64,000 nt of DNA. It comes from Bradyrhizobium sp. Arg816 (lineage in GTDB: Bacteria > Pseudomonadota > Alphaproteobacteria > Rhizobiales > Xanthobacteraceae). Shown here piece after piece: positions 25,990 to 34,591 of the stretch. Location of the stretch: contig NZ_JAPRAQ010000020.1 in assembly GCF_029989365.1 (NCBI RefSeq), positions 62,001 to 126,000 of the forward strand, read 5' to 3'. Position 1 is the stretch's first letter. The number at the start of each line of letters is the position of its first letter. A program made the position numbers and the translations under genes. The notes under the pieces are model-generated. The model saw nothing but the letters and a program-made list of their open reading frames with translations. It made no database searches and had not been told where the DNA came from.

Positions 25990-27615
25990 ATGAGCGAGAC
26001 AACGGAGGCGATCCTGTCGATCGAGCGGCTGACGCTGGCGCTGCCCGCCGGCGGGGATCGCGCCTCTGCCGTCGAGGACGTTTCGCTGGCTCTGCATCCG
26101 CGACAAATCCTCTGCGTCGTCGGTGAATCCGGCTCCGGTAAATCGGTCTGCGCCTCTGCTGTAATGGGCCTGCTGCCCAGGGCCATTCGCCCGGTTGCAG
26201 GGGCCATACACTTTGAGGGACGCGATTTGCTGAACCTGCCCGCGGCAGAATGGCGGACGTTGCGCGGGCGACGCATCGCGATGATCTTCCAGGAACCGAT
26301 GACAGCGCTCAATCCTGTGATCAGGATCGGCGACCAGATCATGGAAGCGTTCGAGGCGCACGGACAATTCACGCCAACTGAGCGGCAGGCCCACTTGCGC
26401 GCCCTCCTCGAAGAGGTCGGCATGCGCGATATCGAGCGGATCATCCGCAGCTACCCGCATCAGTTGTCGGGTGGCCAGCGTCAGCGTGCAATGATCGCGA
26501 TGGCCCTTGCGCTCGAACCATCGATCCTGGTCGCGGACGAACCAACCACGGCACTCGACGTCACGACACAGGCACAGATCCTACGGTTGATCCGGGACAT
26601 TCAGCAGCGGCGCGGCATGGCGGTGCTGTTCATCACCCATGATTTCGGCGTCGTGGCCGACATCGCGGACCGCGTCGCGGTCATGGAGAAGGGTCGCGTC
26701 GTCGAACAGGGGTCCGTGGAGGACGTGCTCGAGCGCCCGCAGCATCCCTATACGCGCCGGCTTCTCGCCGCGGTGCCCGGCGGGACTCCGCCGGTCCGGG
26801 TCCGGGTCGCGGATGAACCGATCGCCTGCGCTGCGACCGGACTTGCGAAGATCTATCGTGGCAGCGACTGGTTCAGCTCGCGGACCGAGGTCGCAGCCGT
26901 AAAGAATGTGACCTTCGAAATCCGGCGCGGCGAGACGCTCGGCCTCGTTGGAGAGTCCGGCTCGGGCAAGAGCACGATCGGTCGGCTGGTGATGCGCCTT
27001 ACCGACGCCGATGCGGGCGTGGTCCGCATCGGCGAACTGGATTTCTCCGAGGCTCGCGGTGCCCGCCTGCGGGCCGCCCGCAAGCACGTCCAAATGGTGT
27101 TCCAGGATCCCTTCGCCTCGCTCAATCCACGTCGCCGCGTCGGGCGAATCATCGCCGACGGGCCGATCGCGCACGGCGTCCCGCCGGCGCAGGCCTTCGC
27201 GCGTGCCGAGGAACTGCTGGCGCTCGTGGGTCTCGACCCGAGCGCCGCGCGACGCTTTCCGCATGAATTCTCCGGAGGGCAACGCCAGCGGATCGGAATT
27301 GCGCGCGCGCTGGCGCTCGACCCGGAGGTGCTGGTGGCGGACGAACCGGTGTCGGCGCTCGACGTCTCTGTCCAGGCGCAGGTGCTCACCTTGCTCGAGA
27401 CATTGAAGGCGCGGCTGCGGCTGGCGGTGCTGTTCATCACCCACGATCTCAACGTCGCGGCCCAGGTCTGCGATCGGATCGCCGTGATGCGCCTCGGAGA
27501 AATCGTCGAGATCAGGCCGACGGCAGATCTGCTGACACGGCCGGAGCATCCCTACACGCAGGCACTGCTGGCGGCGATCCCGGGCAGGCAACGCAGAATG
27601 CCCAATTCGGTCTGA
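25990..27615 (+). CDS. Fused peptide ABC transporter ATPase (DppD-DppF fusion)
   Basis: 541-residue protein with two complete ABC ATPase domains. The first half (about 8-260) has GESGSGKS, the signature LSGGQRQR, Walker B ILVADEP and H-loop FITHDF. The second half (about 280-535) has GESGSGKS, FSGGQRQR, VLVADEP and FITHDL. HPYTRRLL and HPYTQALL mark the Dpp/Opp C-terminal extension at the end of each half. It replaces separate DppD and DppF proteins and powers the DppBC-like permease encoded on the other strand, whose operon has no ATPase. Confidence 0.92.
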   Translation: MSETTEAILSIERLTLALPAGGDRASAVEDVSLALHPRQILCVVGESGSGKSVCASAVMGLLPRAIRPVAGAIHFEGRDLLNLPAAEWRTLRGRRIAMIFQEPMTALNPVIRIGDQIMEAFEAHGQFTPTERQAHLRALLEEVGMRDIERIIRSYPHQLSGGQRQRAMIAMALALEPSILVADEPTTALDVTTQAQILRLIRDIQQRRGMAVLFITHDFGVVADIADRVAVMEKGRVVEQGSVEDVLERPQHPYTRRLLAAVPGGTPPVRVRVADEPIACAATGLAKIYRGSDWFSSRTEVAAVKNVTFEIRRGETLGLVGESGSGKSTIGRLVMRLTDADAGVVRIGELDFSEARGARLRAARKHVQMVFQDPFASLNPRRRVGRIIADGPIAHGVPPAQAFARAEELLALVGLDPSAARRFPHEFSGGQRQRIGIARALALDPEVLVADEPVSALDVSVQAQVLTLLETLKARLRLAVLFITHDLNVAAQVCDRIAVMRLGEIVEIRPTADLLTRPEHPYTQALLAAIPGRQRRMPNSV

Positions 27616-27648
27616 ACCACCGCATTTTCATCGAAGGAGGTCTCTGAC

Positions 27649-28878
27649 ATGCAGAAGCTCACGGAACTTCCACTGCTGCGCATCGGCCTTGTCGGCAGCG
27701 GCTTCATTGCCGCGTTCCATCTGCAGTCCATGCTCGGCGTGCGCAACGTCAGCGTCGGCGGCGTCTACAGCCGTTCTGCCGAGCGGCGGACGCGGATCGC
27801 CGACAAGGCGCGCAGTCTTGGCCTTGGGCCGGCGCATGTGTTTGACAGCATCGAAGCGATGGCAATGTCCGGCGAGGTCGATGCGCTTTGGCTGCTGACG
27901 CCGAACGACAGCCGTCTCGACATCATGCGCGAGATCCACCGCGTGACCAAGGCCGGGGCTCCCTTGCGCGCCATCGCTTGCGAAAAGCCGCTCGCCCGCA
28001 CGCTTGCCGAAGCACGGGAAATGCGCAGGCTCGTCGAAGATGCAGGCCTGCTTCACGGTTATCTGGAGAACCAGCTTTTCTCGACCGCGGTGATGCGCGG
28101 CAAGGACATCATCTGGCGGCGAGCCGTACCCGGAAGTGGACGCCCCTATCTCGCGCGTGCCGCCGAGGAACATTCAGGACCGCACGAGCCGTGGTTCTGG
28201 CAAGGCGACAAACAGGGAGGGGGCGTGCTCTCCGACATGATGTGCCATTCAGTCGAGGTCGCACGCTTCATGCTCACCGCGCCAGGCGCAAAGCGCGATT
28301 CCTTGCGGCTGCTCAGCGCCAGCGCCACGACGGCCAATCTCAAATGGACGCGCCCCCACTACGCTGCCGACCTCAAGAGGCGAATGGGAGTCGATTTCAC
28401 CAAACGTCCGGTCGAAGATTTCGCGCGCGGGATACTTGCGATGGAAGATGCTGATGGGCATCAATTGATGATCGAGGCGACGACCTCATGGGCGTATGTC
28501 GGCGCGGGCTTGCGCATCCAGCTTGAATTGCTTGGTCCCGAATATTCGATGGAGTTCTCCTCGCTCTCAACCGGCCTCAAGGTCTTCCTCTCCCGCGCAA
28601 TCAGCGGATCAGAGGGCGAGGATCTCGTCGAGAAGCAGAATTCCGAGCAGGGTCTGATGCCGGTTGTCGAGGATGAAGCCGGCATCTACGGCTACACCGA
28701 CGAGAACCGCCATATGGTGGAGGCATTCAGGCGAGGCATGAGTCCGGCAGAAACCTTCGATGACGGGGTCGGCGTCATGGAAATGCTTATGGGGCTCTAT
28801 CGCTCCGCAGAGCTTGGCCGGACCATCCATTTCCCGGACCCCGAACTCGAACACTATGTCCCTCTCGTGGCGCGCTGA
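27649..28878 (+). CDS. Gfo/Idh/MocA-family NAD(P)-dependent oxidoreductase
   Basis: 409-residue oxidoreductase. An N-terminal Rossmann fold begins with GLVGSGFIAAFH (13-24); the family signature CEKPLA is near residue 110, and DMMCHSVEV supplies the catalytic-region histidine. The C-terminal domain is longer than in typical 340-residue members. Members oxidise or epimerise sugars, inositols and sugar conjugates; MocA itself acts in rhizopine catabolism. A strong GAAGGAGG precedes the ATG. As the last gene of the ROK-nagB-ggt-ATPase run it probably oxidises the sugar part. Confidence 0.87.
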   Translation: MQKLTELPLLRIGLVGSGFIAAFHLQSMLGVRNVSVGGVYSRSAERRTRIADKARSLGLGPAHVFDSIEAMAMSGEVDALWLLTPNDSRLDIMREIHRVTKAGAPLRAIACEKPLARTLAEAREMRRLVEDAGLLHGYLENQLFSTAVMRGKDIIWRRAVPGSGRPYLARAAEEHSGPHEPWFWQGDKQGGGVLSDMMCHSVEVARFMLTAPGAKRDSLRLLSASATTANLKWTRPHYAADLKRRMGVDFTKRPVEDFARGILAMEDADGHQLMIEATTSWAYVGAGLRIQLELLGPEYSMEFSSLSTGLKVFLSRAISGSEGEDLVEKQNSEQGLMPVVEDEAGIYGYTDENRHMVEAFRRGMSPAETFDDGVGVMEMLMGLYRSAELGRTIHFPDPELEHYVPLVAR

Positions 28879-28886
28879 CGGCGCGG

Positions 28887-28905
28887 GACGCGCCCATCGC
28901 GTCTT
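28887..28905. terminator. Possible terminator between convergent genes
   Basis: GACGCG-CCCAT-CGCGTC hairpin followed by TT, in the 45-base gap between the converging oxidoreductase and binding-protein genes. The stem is short and the T-run weak. Confidence 0.35.
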
Positions 28906-28923
28906 CCCGAGGATGGCGCGCTG

Positions 28924-30072
28924 CTATTTCGCCAAACGGAACTTCCCGCCCTCGACCTTGATCAAAAAGGCTGAGCGTTCATCATAGCCGTTGTGGTCGG
29001 TCTTGCTCATGTTCGACAGCCCATTGTTGAGATAGATGTTCTCCCCGCGCTCGAGTTCGTCCCGCAGAGCTGCACGAAACTCGGGCGTGCCCGGCTTCGT
29101 CGTCTTCAGCGCGTTCGGAGCAGCTTTCCCGATCAGCGCGACGACATCCCAGAGGTGAGCCGCGAACATATTGGGCTTCTGACCGTTCACCGCCTCATAG
29201 GCGGTCACGAACTGCTCCGTCGCGTGACGGAACGGGTCTCCGGCCGGAAGATCGGCCGCAACGGTAAAGGCCTCGCCGGCGAAAATAGCGCCTTCGACGG
29301 TCGCGCCTCCGAGCTTGATGAACTCCTCGCTGGCCACGCCATGTGTCTGAAAGATCTTTCCGGTGTATCCGCGCTCACGGAGCGCCTGTTGCGGCAGGAC
29401 CGCCGGGGTACCTGCAGAAGCAATGAAGACCGCGTCAGGATTCGTCGACATCACCTTCAACGCCTGGCCGGTGACGCTGGTGTCCGCACGCGCGTAGACT
29501 TCATGCGTCGTCACCGTCAGGCCCAAGGTCGGTGCCAGGCGACTCACCTCTTTATAGTAACCTTCGCCATACCCATCCGAAACACCGATAAAGCCAAGCG
29601 TCTTCGCGCCGGATTTCGCGATGTATTTGAGAATGGCGCTCGCCATCAGGTCATCGTTGGGGACGACCTTGAAGGCCCAGGCCCGTTTGTCGTCCAGCGG
29701 CTGAACGATGGCGGTGGCGGCCGCAAGCGATAGCAGCGGCGTCTTCGACTCCAGCGCGACGTCGAGCATCGGCATGGTCACCGGCGTCAGGGAAGACCCG
29801 ACCAGCACATCGACCTTGTCCTGGATCACGAGCCGGCGCGCGTTCTGGATTCCTTTGGTCGAGTCAGACTCGTCGTCCAGGGTGATGTAGGTCACCTTCT
29901 CTCCGCCGATCTCCTTTGGCAGAGCTGCGACAGTCTTGAGCTGGGGTTGCCCCAAGGCAGATCCCGGGCCGGTGGCCGAAATCACAATTCCGACCTTAAT
30001 TTCCGCGTGCGCCGCGTATCCATAAAGTACGCAGGCCACAACAAGACAAACTCGCGTGAAACCGATCGTCAT
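28924..30072 (-). CDS. Branched-chain-amino-acid-type ABC substrate-binding protein, orphan
   Basis: 382-residue periplasmic binding protein of the LivJ/type I Peripla_BP_6 family. A signal peptide ends at AAHA-EIK (about residue 24). Typical segments are VGIVISATGPGSALG, NARRLVIQDKVDVLVG and FIGVSDGYGEGYY. The frame extends to 30114, but MTIGFTRVCL at 30072 follows GGAGGTG. No permease or ATPase of the Liv type is encoded nearby, so it either shares a transporter from elsewhere or serves as a sensor. It separates the conjugate-uptake cluster from the malonate cluster. Confidence 0.87.
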   Translation of the reverse strand: MTIGFTRVCLVVACVLYGYAAHAEIKVGIVISATGPGSALGQPQLKTVAALPKEIGGEKVTYITLDDESDSTKGIQNARRLVIQDKVDVLVGSSLTPVTMPMLDVALESKTPLLSLAAATAIVQPLDDKRAWAFKVVPNDDLMASAILKYIAKSGAKTLGFIGVSDGYGEGYYKEVSRLAPTLGLTVTTHEVYARADTSVTGQALKVMSTNPDAVFIASAGTPAVLPQQALRERGYTGKIFQTHGVASEEFIKLGGATVEGAIFAGEAFTVAADLPAGDPFRHATEQFVTAYEAVNGQKPNMFAAHLWDVVALIGKAAPNALKTTKPGTPEFRAALRDELERGENIYLNNGLSNMSKTDHNGYDERSAFLIKVEGGKFRLAK

Positions 30073-30228
30073 GCAGCACCTCCCTGTCCGCCCCAGTGTT
30101 TCGGCCGGCTGCATCGGACCCCGCGGGGCAGCATCAAGGACCCGGAGGAGATCGTCCGATATTCAAGCCCTGCCCCGCGGCTACGAGCAACCAGGCGAGC
30201 GACCCTAAGCGGATCGCAGGGCCGTGTC

Positions 30229-30248
30229 TGTCCCTATGCCTAGGGACA
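30229..30248. promoter_or_regulatory. Inverted repeat TGTCCCTA-TGCC-TAGGGACA
   Basis: Perfect 8-bp arms separated by four bases, about 157 bases upstream of the orphan binding-protein ATG. It could be an operator or a small hairpin; no match to a known regulator was recognised. Confidence 0.4.
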
Positions 30249-30511
30249 AGGACCAGCGTCTCAAGCCAGGCGCCGGCCTAAGCCACCCAATCGGCAGTTC
30301 ACGTCGTGCGCGCCATGATCGAGCTGTCTTGCGTCGCGTTCGACGCCCCGATCGACTGGCTGGTGAGGCCGGACTATCGCGCTATTCGGTGCGCGGACGA
30401 ACGCAGGCAAGATGCCTACGCCTCTGCCCGGCGCGCCTCGATCAGGCAGAATGGGCACGCGACCTTACCAATAGTCCATGCCTGCGGCCGCCGGATGCGG
30501 TCAAGCTATCG

Positions 30512-30531
30512 GCCCGATCGTGCGATCGGGC
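30512..30531 (-). terminator. Hairpin just after the gntR gene
   Basis: Perfect inverted repeat GCCCGATCG-TG-CGATCGGGC three bases beyond the gntR stop. The position suits a terminator for the madLM-gntR transcript, although no T-run follows. Confidence 0.45.
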
Positions 30532-30534
30532 TAC

Positions 30535-31221
30535 TCAGCCGAGGCGATCATCGATGTAGCGCCTGAGCGCGGACGCGGCGTTCAGCATGTGCGCACGCAT
30601 TCGGCGCGCGGCGGTCTCTCCGTCACCTTCCGCGATCGCCTGCATGATGGCGTCATGCTCGTCGCGGGACTTGCGAATGCGATCGCCCTGTCGCAATTGG
30701 GTACGGCGGAAGGCGCTGAGCCGCGAACGCACGTCCTGCGCCTGCTCGGCGAGAAACGAGTTGTGCGTTGCCCGATAGATGCATTCGTGGAATTCGCGGT
30801 TGAACGCGTCATAGGCATCGACATCGTTCGCCTCGACCATCTGCAGCGAGGCGTCATGAAGCTCGATCAGATGGCTGCGCTCGAGCGGGGTCATGCGGTA
30901 GGTCGCGAGCCTGACGCACATGGCTTCCACCTCGGCGCTGGTCTCGAACATGTCCATGATGCGCTCCGGCGTCATCCGCGCAACGACGAGGCCGCGGCGG
31001 CCGCGCACCTCGACGAGGCCGCTGACCACGAGCTGGCGAAGCGCCTCCCGCACCGGCGTGCGGGAAGCTCCAAAACGATCGGCAAGCTGCTGCTCTTCCA
31101 GGGCCGAACCGGCGACGAGCGCACCTGAGGCAATCTCGTCCGTGAGCGCGTTCCGGATACGATCGGAGAGCAGCCCGCCATCGTCCTCAGCGTCGACTGC
31201 GACCTTCAATACTTCTGCCAT
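30535..31221 (-). CDS. GntR-family (FadR/FCD subgroup) regulator of the malonate genes
   Basis: 228-residue regulator. The N-terminal winged helix-turn-helix (about 18-82) contains ADRFGASRTPVREALRQL, the GntR recognition helix; the C-terminal all-helical FCD ligand-binding domain (about 90-220) contains FHECIYRATHN. It follows madM immediately, so madL-madM-gntR form one leftward operon. FadR-type regulators (MdcY, MatR) control malonate genes in other proteobacteria, whereas Pseudomonas and Klebsiella use a LysR-type MdcR. It probably binds the TGTATAC-type array at 32505-32573 and responds to malonate or malonyl-CoA. Confidence 0.87.
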   Translation of the reverse strand: MAEVLKVAVDAEDDGGLLSDRIRNALTDEIASGALVAGSALEEQQLADRFGASRTPVREALRQLVVSGLVEVRGRRGLVVARMTPERIMDMFETSAEVEAMCVRLATYRMTPLERSHLIELHDASLQMVEANDVDAYDAFNREFHECIYRATHNSFLAEQAQDVRSRLSAFRRTQLRQGDRIRKSRDEHDAIMQAIAEGDGETAARRMRAHMLNAASALRRYIDDRLG

Positions 31222-31986
31222 TCAGCCTCCCGTGATCGCGCGCACCGCGAAGTAAAGGATCGAGGGCGCGACCAAGCATCCGAGCCCGGTGTGGAATGTC
31301 GCCGTCAGCGCACCGTAGGGCACCAGACGCCGGTCAGTCGCCGCCAACCCTCCAGACACGCCGCTGACCGTTCCCATCAAGCCGCCAAACACCATCGCGC
31401 TACGCGGATTGTTCAGGCCGATCATCTTCGCCACAAAGGGCGTGCCGATCATGACGATGACTGCCTTGAATACACCGGTCGCGATCGAGAGCGCAATAAC
31501 CGGTGAGGATGCGCCGATCGCCGCGCCCGTGACCGGGCCCACGATGTAGGTGACCGCACCGGCGCCGATCGTCGTCAGCGATTCCGCGTCAGTGTAGCCA
31601 AACGCCGCGGCGACGAACACGCCGAGAATGAACGGCACCACCGTTCCCAGTCCGAGTGCGATTGCACCGATCACCCCGGCCTTGCGCGCATGGACGACAT
31701 CGACCTCGAAGGCGGTGGCGACGATGGCGAAATCGCGCAGCATCGCTCCGCCCATCAAGCCGATCCCGGCCAGGGCCGGCAGGTCGGCCACGCCCTTCTC
31801 GCCGCCGGTGGAGATGCCTCCCCAAAAGGCCAGCGCAAGGCCCAGCATGATCGCGATCGCCGAGGCGTGAATGCGCCCGAAGGTGAGATGTTTCGAGATC
31901 GCCCCGGATATCCACATCAGGATTCCGACGGCCGCGAACGCGGTGATCAGTGCATTGGCGGCGAGAATGTGAGACATCATGGTCAT
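31222..31986 (-). CDS. madM: Malonate transporter subunit MadM
   Basis: 254-residue polytopic membrane protein, the larger subunit of the two-component malonate:cation symporter first described in Malonomonas rubra. Start chosen at ATG 31986, which overlaps the madL stop (ATGA) behind GGGAGGA; ATGs at 31980 and 31977 are alternatives. About eight to nine hydrophobic segments are visible, with the Gly-rich GGLMGTVSGVSGGLAATD near the C-terminus. It works with MadL to bring in malonate for the divergent malonate decarboxylase genes. Confidence 0.88.
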   Translation of the reverse strand: MTMMSHILAANALITAFAAVGILMWISGAISKHLTFGRIHASAIAIMLGLALAFWGGISTGGEKGVADLPALAGIGLMGGAMLRDFAIVATAFEVDVVHARKAGVIGAIALGLGTVVPFILGVFVAAAFGYTDAESLTTIGAGAVTYIVGPVTGAAIGASSPVIALSIATGVFKAVIVMIGTPFVAKMIGLNNPRSAMVFGGLMGTVSGVSGGLAATDRRLVPYGALTATFHTGLGCLVAPSILYFAVRAITGG

Positions 31987-32423
31987 CCGATCCTCCCGGA
32001 CTTGAAGTGGGGCACAGGTGCAGCGAGTGCCTCGGCCTCTCGCGCCTCGATCTCGTCCATGGTCTCGACGCGACCGCTGAACCGCCCGATCAGGGCCACC
32101 ATCGCGAAACACACCGCGACCGCGCCGATCCCCGCAATGACGACGACCGGACCGCCTTTTGCCGCGGCGACCACGTTCTGCTGCGCGGCCATGGCGACCA
32201 CGATCGGAATGTAGAAGCTGCCCCAGAACTCGACGCCGGTCTTGAGCCCGTGGCTGAGTATGCCGTGCCGCATTAGCCAGAGCCGGGCCGCGATCAAGAA
32301 CATCATGGCGATGCCGACGCCGCCGACATTGGCCTTCACGCCGAGGGCGACGCCGAGCAGGTCCCCCAGCAGGCCCCCTAAGAGGGTGCAGATCGCGAGC
32401 AGCGCTACGCCGGAAATGGTCAC
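31983..32423 (-). CDS. madL: Malonate transporter subunit MadL
   Basis: 146-residue small membrane subunit of the MadLM malonate transporter with about four hydrophobic helices and the family segment GLKTGVEFWGSFYIPIVVAM. It starts with GTG at 32423 behind GGGGAGG and is translationally coupled to madM. It is the first gene of the leftward operon and faces mdcA across a control region with GntR-type palindromes. Confidence 0.88.
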   Translation of the reverse strand: MTISGVALLAICTLLGGLLGDLLGVALGVKANVGGVGIAMMFLIAARLWLMRHGILSHGLKTGVEFWGSFYIPIVVAMAAQQNVVAAAKGGPVVVIAGIGAVAVCFAMVALIGRFSGRVETMDEIEAREAEALAAPVPHFKSGRIG

Positions 32424-32504
32424 GGGCGCCTCCCCTCGGCGAGCAGCGCACGATCCCCAGGACTTGGACTATCTGCATGCATTCGCATCGTAAATTCCCT
32501 CCTG

Positions 32505-32573
32505 TGTATGCGAACATCCATCGCTTATGGATTTGTGTATACACTAATTGACATTAGAAGGCAATACGCATAC
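32505..32573. promoter_or_regulatory. Symmetric operator array in the madL/mdcA divergent promoter
   Basis: A perfect GTGTATACAC palindrome (32534-32543) is flanked by TGTATGCG (32505-32512) and its exact inverse CGCATACA (32566-32573). The outer elements sit 30 and 31 bases from the centre, about three helical turns. TGTATAC-like cores are the type of site expected for FadR-group malonate regulators. The array lies between the madL start (32423) and the mdcA start (32617). Confidence 0.65.
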
Positions 32574-32616
32574 ATTGAGGCAATCGAAAGCCAACCCCGC
32601 ATGCCAAGGAGCCGAA

Positions 32617-34263
32617 ATGAGCGATTGGGGTATGCAAAAGGCCGCCCTGGCGGAGCGCCTGGCGGCCGGCGACCAGCACGCGAAGGGCAAGATGGTGCCC
32701 ATCGCGAACCTGCCTGCATTCCTGAAGGCGGTGATCCGGTCAGGGGACCGGGTCTGCCTGGAGGGCGATAATCAGAAGCAGGCCGACATCCTCGCCTCGG
32801 CGCTCGCGAACCTCGACCCCCGGGATGTCCATGACCTGCACATGGTGCAGTCGGGGGTGGTCCTGCCCTCCCACCTCGACATCTTCGACAAGGGAATCGC
32901 GCGGCGGCTCGACTTCTCCTATTCGGGCCCGCAATCAGCCCGCATCGCGCGCATGCTGTTCGGCCGCAAGATCGAGCTCGGCGCGGTCCATACCTATCTC
33001 GAGCTGTTCGCCCGGTATTTCATCGATCTCACGCCGAACGTCGCACTCATCGCGGCGGTGAGCGCCGACAAGGACGGCAATCTCTATACGGGGCCGAACA
33101 CCGAAGACACGCCGACGGTGGTCGAGGCGACGAGCTACAAGAACGGTCTCGTCGTGGCGCAGGTCACCGAAATCGTCGACAAGGTGCCGCGCGTCGATAT
33201 TCCCGGCGACCTCGTGCATTTCGTGGTCGAGGCCGGCCGTCCCTTCTATGTCGAACCGCTCTTCACCCGCGACCCGGCCGCGATCACCGAAACCCAGATC
33301 CTGACGGCAATGCTCGCGATCAAGGGCATCTACGCGCCCTACGGCGTGCGCCGCCTCAACCATGGCATCGGCTTCAACACCGCCGCGATCGAGCTGCTGC
33401 TGCCGACTTATGGCGAGAGGCTCGGCCTCAAGGGCAAGATCTGCACCCATTTCGCGCTCAACCCGCATCCCACGATCATTCCGGCGATCGAATCCGGCTG
33501 GGTCGACCAGATCCACTGTTTCGGCTCGGAAGTCGGCATGGAGGATTACGTCGCGGCGCGTTCCGATGTCTTCTTCACCGGGCCCGACGGATCGTTGCGA
33601 TCGAACCGCGCCTTCTGCCAGACAGCGGGCCTCTATGCCTGCGACATGTTCATCGGTTCGACGCTGCAGATCGATCTCGATGGCCACAGCTCGACGGTGA
33701 CGACCAGCCGCATCGCCGGCTTCGGCGGCGCGCCCAATATGGGCTCCGATCCGCGCGGCCGCCGCCACCCGAGCGAACCCTGGCTCAAGGCCGGCGCCGA
33801 AGCCGATCCCGACTCCAATGCGGCGCTGCGCCGCGGCCGCAAGCTGGTGGTGCAGATCGGCGAGACCTTCGGCGAGCGCAAAGCGCCGCTGTTCGTCGAG
33901 CGGCTCGATGCGCTCGATCTGGCACGCGAGCTCAAGCTCGATCTCGCGCCGGTCATGGTCTACTCGGACGACGTCACCCACATCGTCACCGAGGAAGGCA
34001 TCGCCAACCTCTTGATGTGCCGGAGCAAGGACGAGCGCGAGCAGGCGATCCGCGGCGTTGCCGGCTACACCGACATCGGACGCGCGCGTGATGCGAAGCT
34101 GGTCGAACAGCTCAGGCAGCGCGGTGTGATCCAGCGCCCCGAGGATCTCGACATCGATCCGCTCGACGCCGACCGGAGCCTGCTGGCGGCCCGCTCGATC
34201 AAGGACCTCATGCTGGCCTCCGGCGGTCTCTACCGCCCGCCCAGCCGCTTCCGCAACTGGTGA
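32617..34263 (+). CDS. mdcA: Malonate decarboxylase alpha subunit (acetyl-S-ACP:malonate ACP transferase)
   Basis: 548 residues. The alpha subunit exchanges the acetyl group on the prosthetic thiol of MdcC for malonate. The sequence has the family stretches GFGGAPNMGSDPRGRRHPS and TEEGIANLLMCR, and the length matches known MdcA (about 550). The frame is open to 32548 from a TTG, but ATG 32617 follows AGGAG and leaves the operator array upstream. It heads the operon mdcA-C-D-E-G-B-H. Confidence 0.93.
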   Translation: MSDWGMQKAALAERLAAGDQHAKGKMVPIANLPAFLKAVIRSGDRVCLEGDNQKQADILASALANLDPRDVHDLHMVQSGVVLPSHLDIFDKGIARRLDFSYSGPQSARIARMLFGRKIELGAVHTYLELFARYFIDLTPNVALIAAVSADKDGNLYTGPNTEDTPTVVEATSYKNGLVVAQVTEIVDKVPRVDIPGDLVHFVVEAGRPFYVEPLFTRDPAAITETQILTAMLAIKGIYAPYGVRRLNHGIGFNTAAIELLLPTYGERLGLKGKICTHFALNPHPTIIPAIESGWVDQIHCFGSEVGMEDYVAARSDVFFTGPDGSLRSNRAFCQTAGLYACDMFIGSTLQIDLDGHSSTVTTSRIAGFGGAPNMGSDPRGRRHPSEPWLKAGAEADPDSNAALRRGRKLVVQIGETFGERKAPLFVERLDALDLARELKLDLAPVMVYSDDVTHIVTEEGIANLLMCRSKDEREQAIRGVAGYTDIGRARDAKLVEQLRQRGVIQRPEDLDIDPLDADRSLLAARSIKDLMLASGGLYRPPSRFRNW

Positions 34264-34273
34264 GGAGTTTTGC

Positions 34274-34591
34274 ATGGAAAAGCTCAGCTTCAGACTGACT
34301 GCCCCGCGATGCGCCGGCGGCACCCGCACCCAGGCGATCGTCGGCGTCGTCGCCTCCGGCAATCTCGAGGTCCTGCTGGAACGGGCCTCGCCGGCCGACA
34401 TGTGCACGATCGACATCGCAACCGCGGCCCATGGCTTCGGTGCGGTGTGGGACGCCGTGGTCCGCGACTTCGTCGCCCGCCGCTCTGCCGGGGGCTTACG
34501 CATTTCCATCAATGACGGCGGAGCCAGGCCCGACACAGTGGCGCTGCGCCTTGCGCAAGGCGTCCGCAAGATCGAGGAGCCGGAACGATGA
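34274..34591 (+). CDS. mdcC: Malonate decarboxylase acyl carrier protein (delta subunit)
   Basis: 105-residue acyl carrier subunit. Ser28 in VVASGNLEVLLE is the expected attachment site of the 2'-(5''-triphosphoribosyl)-3'-dephospho-CoA prosthetic group. The protein carries acetyl and malonyl thioesters between MdcA and the MdcDE decarboxylase. It lies 10 bases after mdcA, and its stop overlaps the mdcD start (ATGA). Confidence 0.92.
   Translation: MEKLSFRLTAPRCAGGTRTQAIVGVVASGNLEVLLERASPADMCTIDIATAAHGFGAVWDAVVRDFVARRSAGGLRISINDGGARPDTVALRLAQGVRKIEEPER

Larger units (their letters stand above)
30073..30534. other. Gene-free stretch upstream of the orphan binding protein
   Basis: No convincing gene is seen on either strand. 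It holds an inverted repeat at 30229-30248 and a strong hairpin at 30512-30531 at the end of the gntR gene. The promoter of the binding-protein gene must lie here. Confidence 0.5.
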
